Assembly: GCA_965660355.1 (NCBI GenBank)
Contig: CBFHZN010000016.1
Span: 1 to 23,008, forward strand
Origin: CAJXVY01 sp965660355
Lineage (GTDB): Bacteria > Actinomycetota > Actinomycetes > Actinomycetales > Microbacteriaceae
DNA length: 23,008 nucleotides
Direction of reading: 5' to 3'
The notes beneath the pieces are model-generated. The model made no database searches, had not been told where the DNA came from, and was given only the letters and a program-made list of their open reading frames with translations. Made by a program: the position numbers and the translations under genes. Of this stretch, positions 1 through 6,525 are shown in pieces; position 1 is the first letter of the stretch; the number at the start of each line of letters is the position of its first letter.

Positions 1-167
1 GGTTTAATATCCCTCTCAAGGGCCTTCATAGCCATTCTAAGCTTACGTTTAGTATCACCCTTAGTAAAGGGTTTGGCTAGTGCTACATCAACCATCTCTA
101 CTGATACATAGAGTTGAGCGTATAGAAACACTAAGAATCTAAAACTTTCTAAATTTTTATCTTCCAT
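1..167 (-). CDS. Partial hypothetical protein (N-terminus only; runs off the left edge)
   Basis: Open from an ATG at 167 to the window edge (55 codons visible, no stop). The visible part begins MEDKNLESFRFLVFLYAQ and ends in a lysine/arginine-rich stretch (KGDTKRKLRMAMKALERD). It looks like a small helical protein with a moderately hydrophobic N-terminal helix. I do not recognise the family. A ten-codon micro-ORF (157-189) overlaps its start, so the two may be translationally coupled. It is the last visible member of the minus-strand operon series. Confidence 0.6.
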   Translation of the reverse strand, partial: MEDKNLESFRFLVFLYAQLYVSVEMVDVALAKPFTKGDTKRKLRMAMKALERDIK

Positions 168-194
168 TATACTTTGTGTTATCGTTCATTGTTG

Positions 195-260
195 TTATTG
201 TTTACTTTTTTTTAGTTTATCTAGCCTTGGTCGGCGGTTATTCGCAAGTTTGTTACGCAT
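195..260 (-). CDS. Possible 21-residue basic micro-protein
   Basis: An ATG ORF of 21 codons fills most of the gap between the 270-497 gene and the leftmost partial gene. The predicted peptide begins MRNKLANNRRPRLDK and is about one-third Lys/Arg, as in a nucleic-acid-binding or ribosomal-like micro-protein. No upstream start motif is evident. It is too short to prove from sequence alone; the dense packing of the neighbouring genes is the main support. Confidence 0.25.
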   Translation of the reverse strand: MRNKLANNRRPRLDKLKKSKQ

Positions 261-269
261 AGCTACTAG

Positions 270-497
270 TTATGCACCATTTGGAATAGCATAATCTTGT
301 AAGTATCTTAATTCTGTTTCCTCTTCGTTTGTAACATAAGCCTGAAATTGCTTACCATTGTCGGTTATTGCCAACATAATTCTATCTGTATGAACTTTAT
401 GTGTTTTAGCAATTTGCTGATAAAAACGGTGCATAACATCGGCTATAAAGTCATTGCCGTTTTGTTGCTTATCCAAAGTTTTGTTCTCTTTACTCAT
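270..497 (-). CDS. Small hypothetical protein (75 aa)
   Basis: Begins MSKENKTLDKQQNGNDF. A longer version starting at 545 is open, but the ATG at 497 has an A-rich leader (AAAACTAAGATG) like other genes here and the upstream ATG does not, so I prefer 497. The central part (ADVMHRFYQQIAKTHKV) is likely helical and the C-terminal half (DRIMLAITDNGKQFQAYV) reads as beta strands. No known catalytic motif is visible. It is a member of the minus-strand array of small early genes and its function is unknown. Confidence 0.6.
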   Translation of the reverse strand: MSKENKTLDKQQNGNDFIADVMHRFYQQIAKTHKVHTDRIMLAITDNGKQFQAYVTNEEETELRYLQDYAIPNGA

Positions 498-564
498 CTT
501 AGTTTTTATTTGAAAGTTATTGCGTTTTAATCGGCAACGCTTCATAGCCGTGATACGTTAGCAA

Positions 565-810
565 TCATAGTCTTTTACTATGTAGCCATTTTTTAAGGCT
601 TTCGCTTGTTGCATTGTCTAGTATTTTATCAATCTTTCGTTCAAATTCCACCAAATCCAACGAATTGCTAACACGAGATATAGATAATTGCTTTTCCAGC
701 CATTTTACATATTCATCGCTATAAGTTCCGCTTTTTACATAAGCCCCTGTTTTTGTTTGACAATAAGGCTCTTTATTTAATTCTTCTCGGTATTTCTGTT
801 TTATATCCAT
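565..810 (-). CDS. Small hypothetical protein (81 aa)
   Basis: Begins MDIKQKYREELNKEPYC. A short polar segment (TGAYVKSGTYSDEYVKWLEKQL) is followed by a charged C-terminal helix ending in KKWLHSKRL. The pattern 'YSDEYVKWLE' resembles small uncharacterised phage proteins, but I cannot assign a family. The start follows an A/T-rich leader without a Shine-Dalgarno sequence. A 9-bp inverted repeat at 853-881 lies upstream, between this gene and the DUF551 gene. Confidence 0.65.
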   Translation of the reverse strand: MDIKQKYREELNKEPYCQTKTGAYVKSGTYSDEYVKWLEKQLSISRVSNSLDLVEFERKIDKILDNATSESLKKWLHSKRL

Positions 811-852
811 AATTATTTTTTTAATTCAACGCAACTATCCATATCTCAAAAC

Positions 853-881
853 GTTGTGCTTCATTAAAACGAAAGCACAAC
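853..881 (-). terminator. 9-bp perfect inverted repeat, possible weak terminator
   Basis: GTTGTGCTT (853-861) and AAGCACAAC (873-881) are exact reverse complements around an 11-nt loop. Read on the minus strand, the hairpin follows the DUF551 gene and is followed only by a GTTTTGAG tract, so it is a weak intrinsic terminator at best. An mRNA-processing or stability hairpin between two genes is equally possible. Confidence 0.4.
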
Positions 882-901
882 AATAAATAAAAAACATAAA
901 A

Positions 902-1138
902 TTATTCCGTTTGCGGTATTTGTGGCAAAGGCATCCAGTACAATGGTTTAATTTCGTGCCTACTTGCATATATCCAATACCTGTCATCTATTGGTGCATC
1001 CTCTCCACAGTATCTGCTTATTCGGCTTCTGCTTGTTACACTATGCACGATTTCGTCATGTGAGTTTTGCCACAAAACAAGCACCCGTTCATTTACAGGC
1101 GGTAGTTGTTCTTCAATGTTTATCCATTCCATATCCAT
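902..1138 (-). CDS. DUF551-family protein (78 aa)
   Basis: The N-terminus WINIEEQLPPVNERVLVLW and the C-terminus PLYWMPLPQIP match the signature of the DUF551 family, which is common in phages and prophages: W-I-x(3)-E-x-LP-x(2)-x-x-VLV near the start and a terminal Y/H-W-M-PLP-x-P. Length is typical for that family. The biochemical function is unknown. The start is the first ATG of MDMEW; the second Met, two codons later, is an alternative. It lies in the minus-strand early array. Confidence 0.75.
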   Translation of the reverse strand: MDMEWINIEEQLPPVNERVLVLWQNSHDEIVHSVTSRSRISRYCGEDAPIDDRYWIYASRHEIKPLYWMPLPQIPQTE

Positions 1139-1183
1139 AATTTTACGATTGTTTATTCTTTTCCGTTGTAGGCAATTAGTTTG

Positions 1184-1438
1184 CTACAACAAATTATCGA
1201 AGCATTCATCACATAACACCTTTTGAAACTTATTGCTATACTCACCATTTTCACCACAATCGCAAACTAACTGTTCGCTTTGCCCTACAACATCGGGTAT
1301 ACCCAATAGTTTTAACTTAGCTTGGTGGTAAGCCTCACATATCTCCTCTAAATCAGAAGTCTCTATTACTTCCCATTTATTTTGGTTTTGGTCTTTAATT
1401 AATTGTGTGTGATGTTTTACTAATTCTTTGTATTCCAT
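1184..1438 (-). CDS. Small protein with C-terminal zinc-binding cysteine cluster (84 aa)
   Basis: The first 50 residues look helical and charged (MEYKELVKHHTQLIKDQ...). The C-terminus carries CDC, a 14-residue spacer and then CDEC (CxC-x14-CxxC), a plausible zinc-ribbon or zinc-knuckle. The start codon overlaps the end of the upstream gene (1420-1632) by 19 nt, which suggests coupled translation. The leader AAAAAACAATG is the local start context. Family not recognised; a nucleic-acid-binding role is only a guess from the cysteine pattern. Confidence 0.65.
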   Translation of the reverse strand: MEYKELVKHHTQLIKDQNQNKWEVIETSDLEEICEAYHQAKLKLLGIPDVVGQSEQLVCDCGENGEYSNKFQKVLCDECFDNLL

Positions 1439-1632
1439 TGTTTTTTAAGAAGTTTAACTACTGTATTGTGTTCATCAACAATAGAGTTTAAGTTAATCGC
1501 TCTTTCATTAGCTGTATGATGGTCAACAGCAGGAAATTCCGCAACTATTAAATCAGTTTCTTCTTCTTTAATAAGAGCATAGTTTCCGAATTGTGTTTGC
1601 CCTTGTACTAAATACCATTTTGATGCTTCCAT
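1420..1632 (-). CDS. Small hypothetical protein (70 aa)
   Basis: Begins MEASKWYLVQGQTQFGNYAL. The N-terminal half reads as beta strands, with an acidic turn (KEEETD). The C-terminal half is probably one helix (NERAINLNSIVDEHNTVV). Its last 19 nt overlap the start of the 1184-1438 gene. The start context AAAAACAATG fits the arm-wide pattern. It lies directly downstream of the exonuclease gene, so the two are probably co-transcribed. No known family. Confidence 0.65.
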   Translation of the reverse strand: MEASKWYLVQGQTQFGNYALIKEEETDLIVAEFPAVDHHTANERAINLNSIVDEHNTVVKLLKKQWNTKN

Positions 1633-1642
1633 TGTTTTTAAT

Positions 1643-2425
1643 TTAAAACATTAAAATTGAATCTAAATCTGGGGTGGCAATGTTAGAGTCGTTAAGCTTA
1701 AGACTGTAATAAGCTTTATAAAACTCCATCTTAGCTCTTCTCCCGTATTGTTTTTTATATAATGACCATACAGCCCTTTTAAATCCAAAAGGCTCTGTAA
1801 TCTCTCCTAATAGCTTTTCAGCTTTCTCTTTCCCCACTCGGTAAATTCCTTTTACGTTATCCGCACGGTCACCAACAAGCATCTGAACAAACAAGTTACG
1901 CATAGCGGTAATCTCATCAATACTTTGAAGCTCCATTCTTGTGTAGTAGGTGTCAAACAGTAAGCAGGGGGTAGTCTTTAAGTCCTTGTCAGGGGAGGCA
2001 ACAATTAACTGCACCCCGTAGTCATTATCGTGGTACTTCTTATACGTTGCCGCTAGACTATCATCTGTCTCTACATTGATACTTTCAAAGGTGGAGTAGA
2101 CATCGTTATTGTACGTTTGTTTAATCCAATCCTTAAGGGTTTTAAGTAAAGGTGGTTTCTCCCCCCGATTCCCCTTGTAAGTTTTATTTATGTTGTACCG
2201 AAAGTTTGTGCCATCGTTGTCTTCAAGAAAGATTGTTGAGTGTGAAACATCAAAACCGTAATCCTCTTCCAAGGAGTTGATAAGGTACATTACCTTCTCA
2301 TCGAATTTATGTTGAGCATCTTCGAGGTTGTAGATAAACCCCTTGCCATCTTCGGACTCTTCCTTCTTACAAACGCAAGAGGCAAAGATAGCTGAGTCTG
2401 CATCAATTAATAATACTGCTTTCAT
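1643..2425 (-). CDS. 5'-3' exonuclease / flap endonuclease (FEN, T4 RNase H-like)
   Basis: A metal-dependent 5' nuclease that would remove RNA primers or 5' flaps during phage replication and recombination. Visible motifs, numbered from the ATG at 2425: LLIDADS with D8 and D10; the arch/gateway YKGNR (83-87); E119 and D121-D122 in ETDDSLAA; D146 and D148 in ASPDKDL; and the helix-hairpin-helix region LVGDRADNVKGI with D186 and D189, followed by VGKEKAEKLL. These are all the expected FEN-superfamily acidic clusters, in the right order, and 260 aa fits phage members. An ATG at 2458 is in frame, but it would overlap the upstream gene. The chosen ATG sits one base after that gene's TGA. Confidence 0.92.
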   Translation of the reverse strand: MKAVLLIDADSAIFASCVCKKEESEDGKGFIYNLEDAQHKFDEKVMYLINSLEEDYGFDVSHSTIFLEDNDGTNFRYNINKTYKGNRGEKPPLLKTLKDWIKQTYNNDVYSTFESINVETDDSLAATYKKYHDNDYGVQLIVASPDKDLKTTPCLLFDTYYTRMELQSIDEITAMRNLFVQMLVGDRADNVKGIYRVGKEKAEKLLGEITEPFGFKRAVWSLYKKQYGRRAKMEFYKAYYSLKLNDSNIATPDLDSILMF

Positions 2426-2426
2426 A

Positions 2427-2747
2427 TCACCTAAATATTTCTCTAATAGCCTTGACATATTCCATCTCCGCTACTAGGTTATTGATTGTTTCAATGCGCT
2501 TAGGGGAACGTATTCTATCTACCCTATCACTAACCATATTAGCTAGGTCATCAACCCCTAAGAATTGACGAGAGGGGATAGCTTTCTGTAGCTCCATTAC
2601 CTTATCTAAGGTGGAGTAGTGTTCTTTCAATTCCCTCTTGATGTAATTACTTTGTATATACGCTCTGGCTTTATCTTCGTTCTCCTTAGAGGTGGAACCC
2701 GCTGCCCTAAGACCTTGCTCTACAATAACATTATCCGTTCTTCTCAT
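2427..2747 (-). CDS. Hypothetical helical protein upstream of the exonuclease (106 aa)
   Basis: Begins MRRTDNVIVEQGLRAAGSTSK. It is largely helical and highly charged, with a likely central helix-rich unit (DKVMELQKAIPSRQFLGVDDLANMVSDRVDRI). The stop TGA is one base from the preferred exonuclease start, so the two are probably co-translated. Its start overlaps the end of a 52-aa membrane-protein gene by 17 nt. Its place between an annealing protein and a nuclease suggests a replication/recombination accessory role, but no motif confirms that. Confidence 0.7.
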   Translation of the reverse strand: MRRTDNVIVEQGLRAAGSTSKENEDKARAYIQSNYIKRELKEHYSTLDKVMELQKAIPSRQFLGVDDLANMVSDRVDRIRSPKRIETINNLVAEMEYVKAIREIFR

Positions 2748-2889
2748 CTAAGTATTTTTCGTTTCTCTTGATAATCCTTTTCTTATTCCATTGTACTAGG
2801 TAGTACGCCACCATCAGTAGAGCTACGTAGACCATAGCAATACCGATGATAGAGATACTAATGTCAAAACACTTACTTAAGAAGCTCAT
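2731..2889 (-). CDS. Small single-pass membrane protein (52 aa)
   Basis: This is a short ORF nested between two genes. It begins MSFLSKCFDISII, has one strong transmembrane segment (about residues 9-31, rich in I, V, L, A, Y) and ends in a basic then charged tail (KKRIIKRNEKYLDEKNG). The positive-inside rule predicts that the C-terminus is cytoplasmic. It overlaps the end of the ERF gene and the start of the 2427-2747 gene by 17 nt each, a typical phage packing arrangement. Function unknown. Confidence 0.6.
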   Translation of the reverse strand: MSFLSKCFDISISIIGIAMVYVALLMVAYYLVQWNKKRIIKRNEKYLDEKNG

Positions 2890-3502
2890 CTACATCTGAG
2901 TCTTTGATAGTCTTGACACCTGTCTGCTTGATTAGCTCTTTAACCTTGTCTGTACCCCAAGCTTTATTAGCGGCTACTATCTGCTTCTTAACAGCATCGG
3001 TTAAGCCCCCTTGCTTTTTAAGGTAGTTTACAAACTTATCTTCATTGGAAGATTCTTTCTTGGTGTTAACAGGCTTAGGGGCTTGCTTAGGACGATTATC
3101 TTGAGAGTCAAAGTCTAAGTTATTATCTACGATACCGAACACCGACATCTTAGCGTATCGCTCAGTGTAGGTCATCATACCTCCTAGCTTTTGACTTGCG
3201 TTAGTAGCCTTGATTTCAGGTACATCGGTTCGGAACTCAAAGGTCATAGAGCCATCACTATCTAAGTGATTAAGGGTAAGCTCACCGAAATACCCTAACT
3301 CATCCTTACGTAGTTGAAAGGTAGTGAGTAGTTTTGCTTGTTGACAAGCATCCTCCACTAACTTATGTACTTGGTCAGGGGTGAAGTAGTCATAGTTGCT
3401 ATAACTATTCTTACCACCTTTCTTCATTGGTGTTTTAGAGATGGTTGCTCTAGCCTCTGCTAAAGCTTGAAATACATTGGTTGTTTTTTTTGTTGTTGCC
3501 AT
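2873..3502 (-). CDS. ERF-family single-strand DNA annealing protein
   Basis: A recombinase that would anneal complementary single strands in RecA-independent phage recombination. Numbered from the ATG at 3502: GKNSYSNYDYFTPDQV (about 30-45) matches the ERF strand-helix start, and QKLGGMMTYTERYAKMSVFGI (104-124) matches the conserved Q-x-x-G-x-x-x-TY-x-x-RYA-x-x-x-x-x-GI core. An acidic stretch follows (DNNLDFDSQ). A proline/lysine linker (about 135-150) joins a small helical C-terminal domain. An in-frame TTG at 3508 is possible, but the ATG is preferred. The 5' exonuclease 0.4 kb downstream makes a plausible exonuclease/annealase pair. Confidence 0.88.
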   Translation of the reverse strand: MATTKKTTNVFQALAEARATISKTPMKKGGKNSYSNYDYFTPDQVHKLVEDACQQAKLLTTFQLRKDELGYFGELTLNHLDSDGSMTFEFRTDVPEIKATNASQKLGGMMTYTERYAKMSVFGIVDNNLDFDSQDNRPKQAPKPVNTKKESSNEDKFVNYLKKQGGLTDAVKKQIVAANKAWGTDKVKELIKQTGVKTIKDSDVDELLK

Positions 3503-3512
3503 TATCAATTAA

Positions 3513-3674
3513 TTAATCGTTCTCAATATCTTTTAAGTGACAGATGTTAGCTATCACAGTATCTACCATAGCCTCTAAATAGTCTGGGCCATTCTTAGAG
3601 TTCCTTACCTCACGCTTAAGGTGCTTGGTAAGCTTCTCAATTTCCTTGGTGATTTCTGTTTTTGTTACGGTCAT
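3513..3674 (-). CDS. Small helical hypothetical protein (53 aa)
   Basis: Begins MTVTKTEITKEIEKLTKHL and is predicted almost entirely helical, with a charged amphipathic N-terminal helix and a second helix (GPDYLEAMVDTVIANICHL). Its ATG overlaps the TAA stop of the upstream 71-aa gene (TAATG), so coupled translation is likely. It sits directly ahead of the ERF gene. No family recognised. Confidence 0.65.
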   Translation of the reverse strand: MTVTKTEITKEIEKLTKHLKREVRNSKNGPDYLEAMVDTVIANICHLKDIEND

Positions 3675-3889
3675 TATTTGTTGGGGTTTAATGATTGAAA
3701 TAATCCTTTAAGGTTATCATTGTACTCTTGGTCTACCTCGTGCCAATCTAGTGATTCCTCAAAGAGGTCGACGGGGTATGTACCGATAGCGACACCAAAG
3801 GGGTCATCTACTTTAACGACAAAGTTGCGTTCATCAAATTGCTCCGCGATATAGGAGCGTTTGCTTGTTGTTCTTTTAAATACTCTCAT
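3674..3889 (-). CDS. Small hypothetical protein (71 aa)
   Basis: Begins MRVFKRTTSKRSYIAEQF. The basic N-terminus and beta-strand-like middle (NFVVKVDDPFGVAIGTYP) are followed by an acidic region (DLFEESLDWHEVDQEYNDN). The start follows ACAAACAAATAAACAATG, the A-rich start context of this arm. The stop overlaps the next gene's ATG by one base. Function unknown. Confidence 0.65.
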   Translation of the reverse strand: MRVFKRTTSKRSYIAEQFDERNFVVKVDDPFGVAIGTYPVDLFEESLDWHEVDQEYNDNLKGLFQSLNPNK

Positions 3890-3926
3890 TGTTTATTTGT
3901 TTGTGGATAAAAGTACAAATTCAATG

Positions 3927-4190
3927 TTAACTGATTGTTAATTCAGCTTTTAAATGTTCAAGGTTTTTCTTCTCTTCGTAGCTACCACCATACCCTTTGT
4001 GAATATACCCTAAGCAATCACAAGCGTAGTATAACATCCTTAACTCTTTGTCTGAGGTGGGTGCTAACTCTACAATGCGGTGTAAAGTGTCGTCGAGGTA
4101 GGCGATAGGTTTACCATTAATAGTAACAATGGTATGGCTACCACGAGGAACTATCTTTAGCTCACGCTTGTATCGTTTAAATGTTATCAT
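3927..4190 (-). CDS. Small hypothetical protein (87 aa)
   Basis: Begins MITFKRYKRELKIVPRGSHT. The N-terminal half has strand-like segments (TIVTINGKPIAYLDD). The C-terminal half has a Cys pair (YACDCLGYIHKG) and a charged helix (YEEKKNLEHLKAELT). CxC alone is not enough to call a metal site. It is the first gene after an intrinsic terminator at 4207-4244, so its own transcription probably depends on read-through or on a nearby promoter that I could not identify. Confidence 0.65.
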   Translation of the reverse strand: MITFKRYKRELKIVPRGSHTIVTINGKPIAYLDDTLHRIVELAPTSDKELRMLYYACDCLGYIHKGYGGSYEEKKNLEHLKAELTIS

Positions 4191-4206
4191 AATTAGGGTT
4201 TAAGTT

Positions 4207-4244
4207 AAAAAAACTTAGTGGTTTGAGGTTATCGCCCCACCAAG
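4207..4244 (-). terminator. Rho-independent terminator on the minus strand
   Basis: Read on the minus strand, CTTGGTGG (4244-4237) pairs with CCACTAAG (4221-4214), with one G-U pair and a 15-nt loop. Seven T residues follow immediately (A run 4207-4213 on the plus strand). It lies just after the stop of the 4253-4465 gene and before the start of the next gene, so it should end or attenuate the upstream transcript and divide the minus-strand array into at least two units. Confidence 0.7.
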
Positions 4245-4252
4245 TCAAACAA

Positions 4253-4465
4253 CTAATATTTTAGGAAGGATTTTTCCTTCTCGTGTAACTTGTTATGTAT
4301 CTCACTTAAGAGATTATTAAAGTCCTCCTCTATCTTGTAATACCTATTTGAAAGGCCCTCCTCACCATCTAATAGTGATAGTGGATAGTTATCATATAGA
4401 GATTCAGAAACCTTCTGTAAGGCTTCGAGATTGGCTCTAGCGATTTGCAATTCAGTTAGTGTCAT
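4253..4465 (-). CDS. Small helical hypothetical protein (70 aa)
   Basis: Begins MTLTELQIARANLEALQKV. Two predicted amphipathic helices flank a short loop (PLSLLDGEEGLSNR), with a second helix around YYKIEEDFNNLLSEIHNKL and a basic end. It overlaps the upstream gene (4452-4652) by 14 nt and is followed by the 4207-4244 terminator, making it the last gene of that transcript. It resembles small coiled-coil phage proteins; no function assigned. Confidence 0.65.
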   Translation of the reverse strand: MTLTELQIARANLEALQKVSESLYDNYPLSLLDGEEGLSNRYYKIEEDFNNLLSEIHNKLHEKEKSFLKY

Positions 4466-4652
4466 AGGTTACTTTGTGTAGGTTGTAGGGTTTACCATCC
4501 AATCCCCAGTCAAAATCATACCCTAAGTCATTAAGTTGGGCTTGAATAATCTTTAGGCCGATGTAGGAAGCATCTTGCATTTGGTCAACCAAATCCACCA
4601 CCGAAGAAGGTAGAGTGTGAACATCCTCGAATAGGTCTATTGCACTATTCAT
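4452..4652 (-). CDS. Small acidic hypothetical protein (66 aa)
   Basis: Begins MNSAIDLFEDVHTLPSSVV and is rich in D, E, L and V. The C-terminus has aromatic turns (GYDFDWGLDGKPYNLHKV). The start context AAAACAATAACAATG matches the arm pattern. It overlaps both neighbours (8 nt with 4645-4947 and 14 nt with 4253-4465), so translation is probably coupled along this run. No family recognised. Confidence 0.65.
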   Translation of the reverse strand: MNSAIDLFEDVHTLPSSVVDLVDQMQDASYIGLKIIQAQLNDLGYDFDWGLDGKPYNLHKVTYDTN

Positions 4653-4947
4653 TGTTATTGTTTTGTAATTCTACACAATCACTAACATCAATATAGGTGG
4701 TAATGGTGGTATCACCTGTTGTCTTGTTGTAATGCACCACCTCATCTACCACTAAATCTTGTGCGTTACAAGGGCATTCGTAACGATGTGTTGGCTCTTT
4801 TGGTGATTGAAGGTCTAGTAAAAAAATAGCCCCCATCACCACTACACCTCCGCTAAGATACCCAAGTGTTACTAGGTTTTTACTAAGGGCAATATAATAC
4901 GCTACCACCCCCGCTATAATCAATATAATTCCTAATACTAAACCCAT
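4645..4947 (-). CDS. Two-pass membrane protein (100 aa)
   Basis: Two hydrophobic segments are evident: residues about 2-20 (GLVLGIILIIAGVVAYYIA) and about 25-45 (VTLGYLSGGVVVMGAIFLL). The soluble C-terminal tail contains CPC and one more Cys. The hairpin topology, with a loop of about five residues (LSKNL), resembles small phage inner-membrane proteins. A holin is conceivable, but nothing nearby looks like an endolysin. The start overlaps the stop of the 49-aa gene (4938-5087) by 10 nt. Confidence 0.7.
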   Translation of the reverse strand: MGLVLGIILIIAGVVAYYIALSKNLVTLGYLSGGVVVMGAIFLLDLQSPKEPTHRYECPCNAQDLVVDEVVHYNKTTGDTTITTYIDVSDCVELQNNNNE

Positions 4948-5087
4948 TGCTTTAATCTTTTATTGGTTAGTTTATTTCCGTCCCTTACCCAAGCGTTCAA
5001 GGCTTGAGGTAGGGTATGATATAGGTAGGACACAGAAGTATCCTTAGAGGAGATGGTAATCACATCCCCGATAATTTTAATCGTCAT
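4938..5087 (-). CDS. Small hypothetical protein (49 aa)
   Basis: Begins MTIKIIGDVITISSKDTSV, an N-terminal beta-hairpin-like sequence, followed by a helix (YLYHTLPQALNAWVRDG) and a basic end (KLTNKRLKQWV). The ATG overlaps the TGA of the upstream basic protein (ATGA overlap), and the stop lies inside the next gene. This tight fit on both sides supports it as a real gene. Function unknown. Confidence 0.6.
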   Translation of the reverse strand: MTIKIIGDVITISSKDTSVSYLYHTLPQALNAWVRDGNKLTNKRLKQWV

Positions 5088-5230
5088 TTCCTTTTGGTTT
5101 TCTTTTTACGTTTCTTCCTAAGTTTAGCTCTCTTCTCTTCGGTTAGTTTGCCTTGAGAGCTACTATACTTAGTACTTATCTTTTTAGCTAAAGCACTTAC
5201 TAATGCAGTGGCTTTACTATCTTGTTTCAT
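5084..5230 (-). CDS. Small highly basic protein (48 aa)
   Basis: Begins MKQDSKATALVSALAKKIS and ends in a run of about 18 residues that are mostly K and R (RAKLRKKRKKKTKRK). Such a tail should bind nucleic acid. An in-frame ATG at 5275 exists, but 5230 carries the arm's leader (AAACACAATG), so I use it. The stop TGA overlaps the next ATG. It could be a small DNA- or RNA-binding accessory protein; no family recognised. Confidence 0.65.
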   Translation of the reverse strand: MKQDSKATALVSALAKKISTKYSSSQGKLTEEKRAKLRKKRKKKTKRK

Positions 5231-5240
5231 TGTGTTTGTT

Positions 5241-5393
5241 TTATGATTTTCGGTTATAGATTTCAAAGCGAGCATATTCTTTTGCCCTTCTTATTGTTAC
5301 TAAGGGGTGTCCGTTTAACACTTCCTTTCTGCCATCAGTGTGTTTAATAACAGGTAGGTAGTTATCCCCACATTTTTTATATGTTGCAGTCAT
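5241..5393 (-). CDS. Small hypothetical protein (50 aa)
   Basis: Begins MTATYKKCGDNYLPVIKHTDGR and ends RAKEYARFEIYNRKS. The central HPLVTIRRAKEYA probably forms a strand and helix. The start is preceded by AAATAAACAACAATG, one of the four exact copies of the AAACAACAATG context in this arm. It fills the interval between two neighbours almost exactly. Function unknown. Confidence 0.65.
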   Translation of the reverse strand: MTATYKKCGDNYLPVIKHTDGRKEVLNGHPLVTIRRAKEYARFEIYNRKS

Positions 5394-5399
5394 TGTTGT

Positions 5400-5633
5400 T
5401 TATTTTTTAAGTTGGATAGTAAATTGTTTGGCGCATCTTTCTTGGAAGTAATCAATAGGCCAACCATAGCTTACATTAGCTTTCTTCCACACATCAGTGT
5501 TTGGTATGCGTTTGATAGGTGAGAAGCGTACTGATTTTTTGTCGTGGTATATCACCACAAAGGTTTGACCTTTTGTAGACTCAAAAGCTAATGCTTCTTT
5601 TGATTCGATAGGTTTAAACTCTATTGTCTCCAT
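5400..5633 (-). CDS. Small hypothetical protein (77 aa)
   Basis: Begins METIEFKPIESKEALAFES and appears beta-rich (TFVVIYHDKKSVRFSPIKRI), then has an aromatic segment (VSYGWPIDYFQERCAKQF). The start carries AAACAACAATG exactly. It is probably co-transcribed with its neighbours; the gap to the next start is only 6 nt. No known family. Confidence 0.65.
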   Translation of the reverse strand: METIEFKPIESKEALAFESTKGQTFVVIYHDKKSVRFSPIKRIPNTDVWKKANVSYGWPIDYFQERCAKQFTIQLKK

Positions 5634-5639
5634 TGTTGT

Positions 5640-6152
5640 TTAGTTTAGATTAAATTCTACTTCGTCATAGTCCTCACCATATATTTCATTGTAGGCTTTG
5701 AGTACATCTTCCTTTTCAGGAAACTCTATCCAATCAACTATAATATTAGTGAAGTCGTGTGGCTCTGCGTTAAATACCTTACCATCAATCTCAGTTCTCT
5801 CAAACTTCTCAACAAAGTAGTCGTTGAAGTGAGTAAAGCTTCGCTCTAGTAGTTTAACAAGGGCTTTTAAAGCTTTATCATTTTCATCGCAGTTATGATA
5901 TAACTTATACTCTTGCCAATCTCCTTGAGAATAACCTTTAGCGGTAACACAGGTTACGTTTTTATAGTCATCCTTAGATGATAGGTAGTTTTTCTCTTCC
6001 TCTACTGGATTAAGCAATCTATCATTACTTATCTCGCAGTAAACATCTACCCCGAAGTCATTGCTATTTACAAGTTGATTTATTTCATCTCTCCAATCTT
6101 GGTAAGATGCTTGACTATGATAATCATTGTTGATTCTAATTACTGTTTTCAT
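5640..6152 (-). CDS. Hypothetical acidic protein (170 aa)
   Basis: One of the longer minus-strand genes. Begins MKTVIRINNDYHSQASYQDW. Strand-like N-terminus, a charged middle (VEEEKNYLSSKDDYKNV), a helical stretch (DKALKALVKLLERSFTHFNDYF) and a strongly acidic C-terminus (IYGEDYDEVEFNLN). The start context is an exact AAACAACAATG. The acidity might suggest a DNA-mimic or anti-host role, but nothing in the sequence proves it. No family recognised. Confidence 0.7.
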   Translation of the reverse strand: MKTVIRINNDYHSQASYQDWRDEINQLVNSNDFGVDVYCEISNDRLLNPVEEEKNYLSSKDDYKNVTCVTAKGYSQGDWQEYKLYHNCDENDKALKALVKLLERSFTHFNDYFVEKFERTEIDGKVFNAEPHDFTNIIVDWIEFPEKEDVLKAYNEIYGEDYDEVEFNLN

Positions 6153-6175
6153 TGTTGTTTATTTTTAACTATCAC

Positions 6176-6499
6176 TTAATCTATAACTTTCCAATATCCA
6201 AAGTCCGAGCCATCTCCTTCGTGGCTACCGAAGTAGTAACCATCGGGAGCATAGTCGTTTAATGTATCGAATAAAGATTCGTTAAGGAAGGAAGCACAGT
6301 CTTCACTTTCCCACCATTCCGCATCATCATCCTCGTAAGCATAAGCAGGTACAAAATTCATCACCTGCACATACTCTGGGGTATCTTTAATAACATCTAA
6401 GAAAGCAGGGATTAAGTCTTGTGGCCTTAGTGTAGCTCTAATTACAGTCTCATTCAAGTCTGCATTAATTACGTTTCCTGTTTGTTTGTCTGTAAACAT
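6176..6499 (-). CDS. Hypothetical phage protein (107 aa)
   Basis: Begins MFTDKQTGNVINADLNETVI. A helical part with an acidic cluster (AYEDDDAEWWESEDC) precedes LNDYAPDGYYFGSHEGDGSDFGYW, a type of aromatic/glycine ending I associate with a widespread family of uncharacterised phage proteins. The start context is an exact AAACAACAATG. The tRNA gene lies 27 bp upstream on the same strand, so tRNA and mRNA probably share a primary transcript. Confidence 0.7.
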   Translation of the reverse strand: MFTDKQTGNVINADLNETVIRATLRPQDLIPAFLDVIKDTPEYVQVMNFVPAYAYEDDDAEWWESEDCASFLNESLFDTLNDYAPDGYYFGSHEGDGSDFGYWKVID

Positions 6500-6525
6500 T
6501 GTTGTTTGTTTTAATTGTTACTTAG

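Noticed and set aside
3030..3040. CAAACTTA, a minus-strand TAnnTTTG match inside the ERF gene (another at about 7471)
   Set aside because: Both lie in coding sequence with no downstream gene start at a sensible distance; chance matches of this short box are expected.
4981..5014. Hairpin formed by CAAGC/GCTTG within CCCTTACC/GGTAGGG
   Set aside because: It lies inside a small minus-strand gene (4938-5087) and lacks a T-run on either strand, so I do not call it a terminator.
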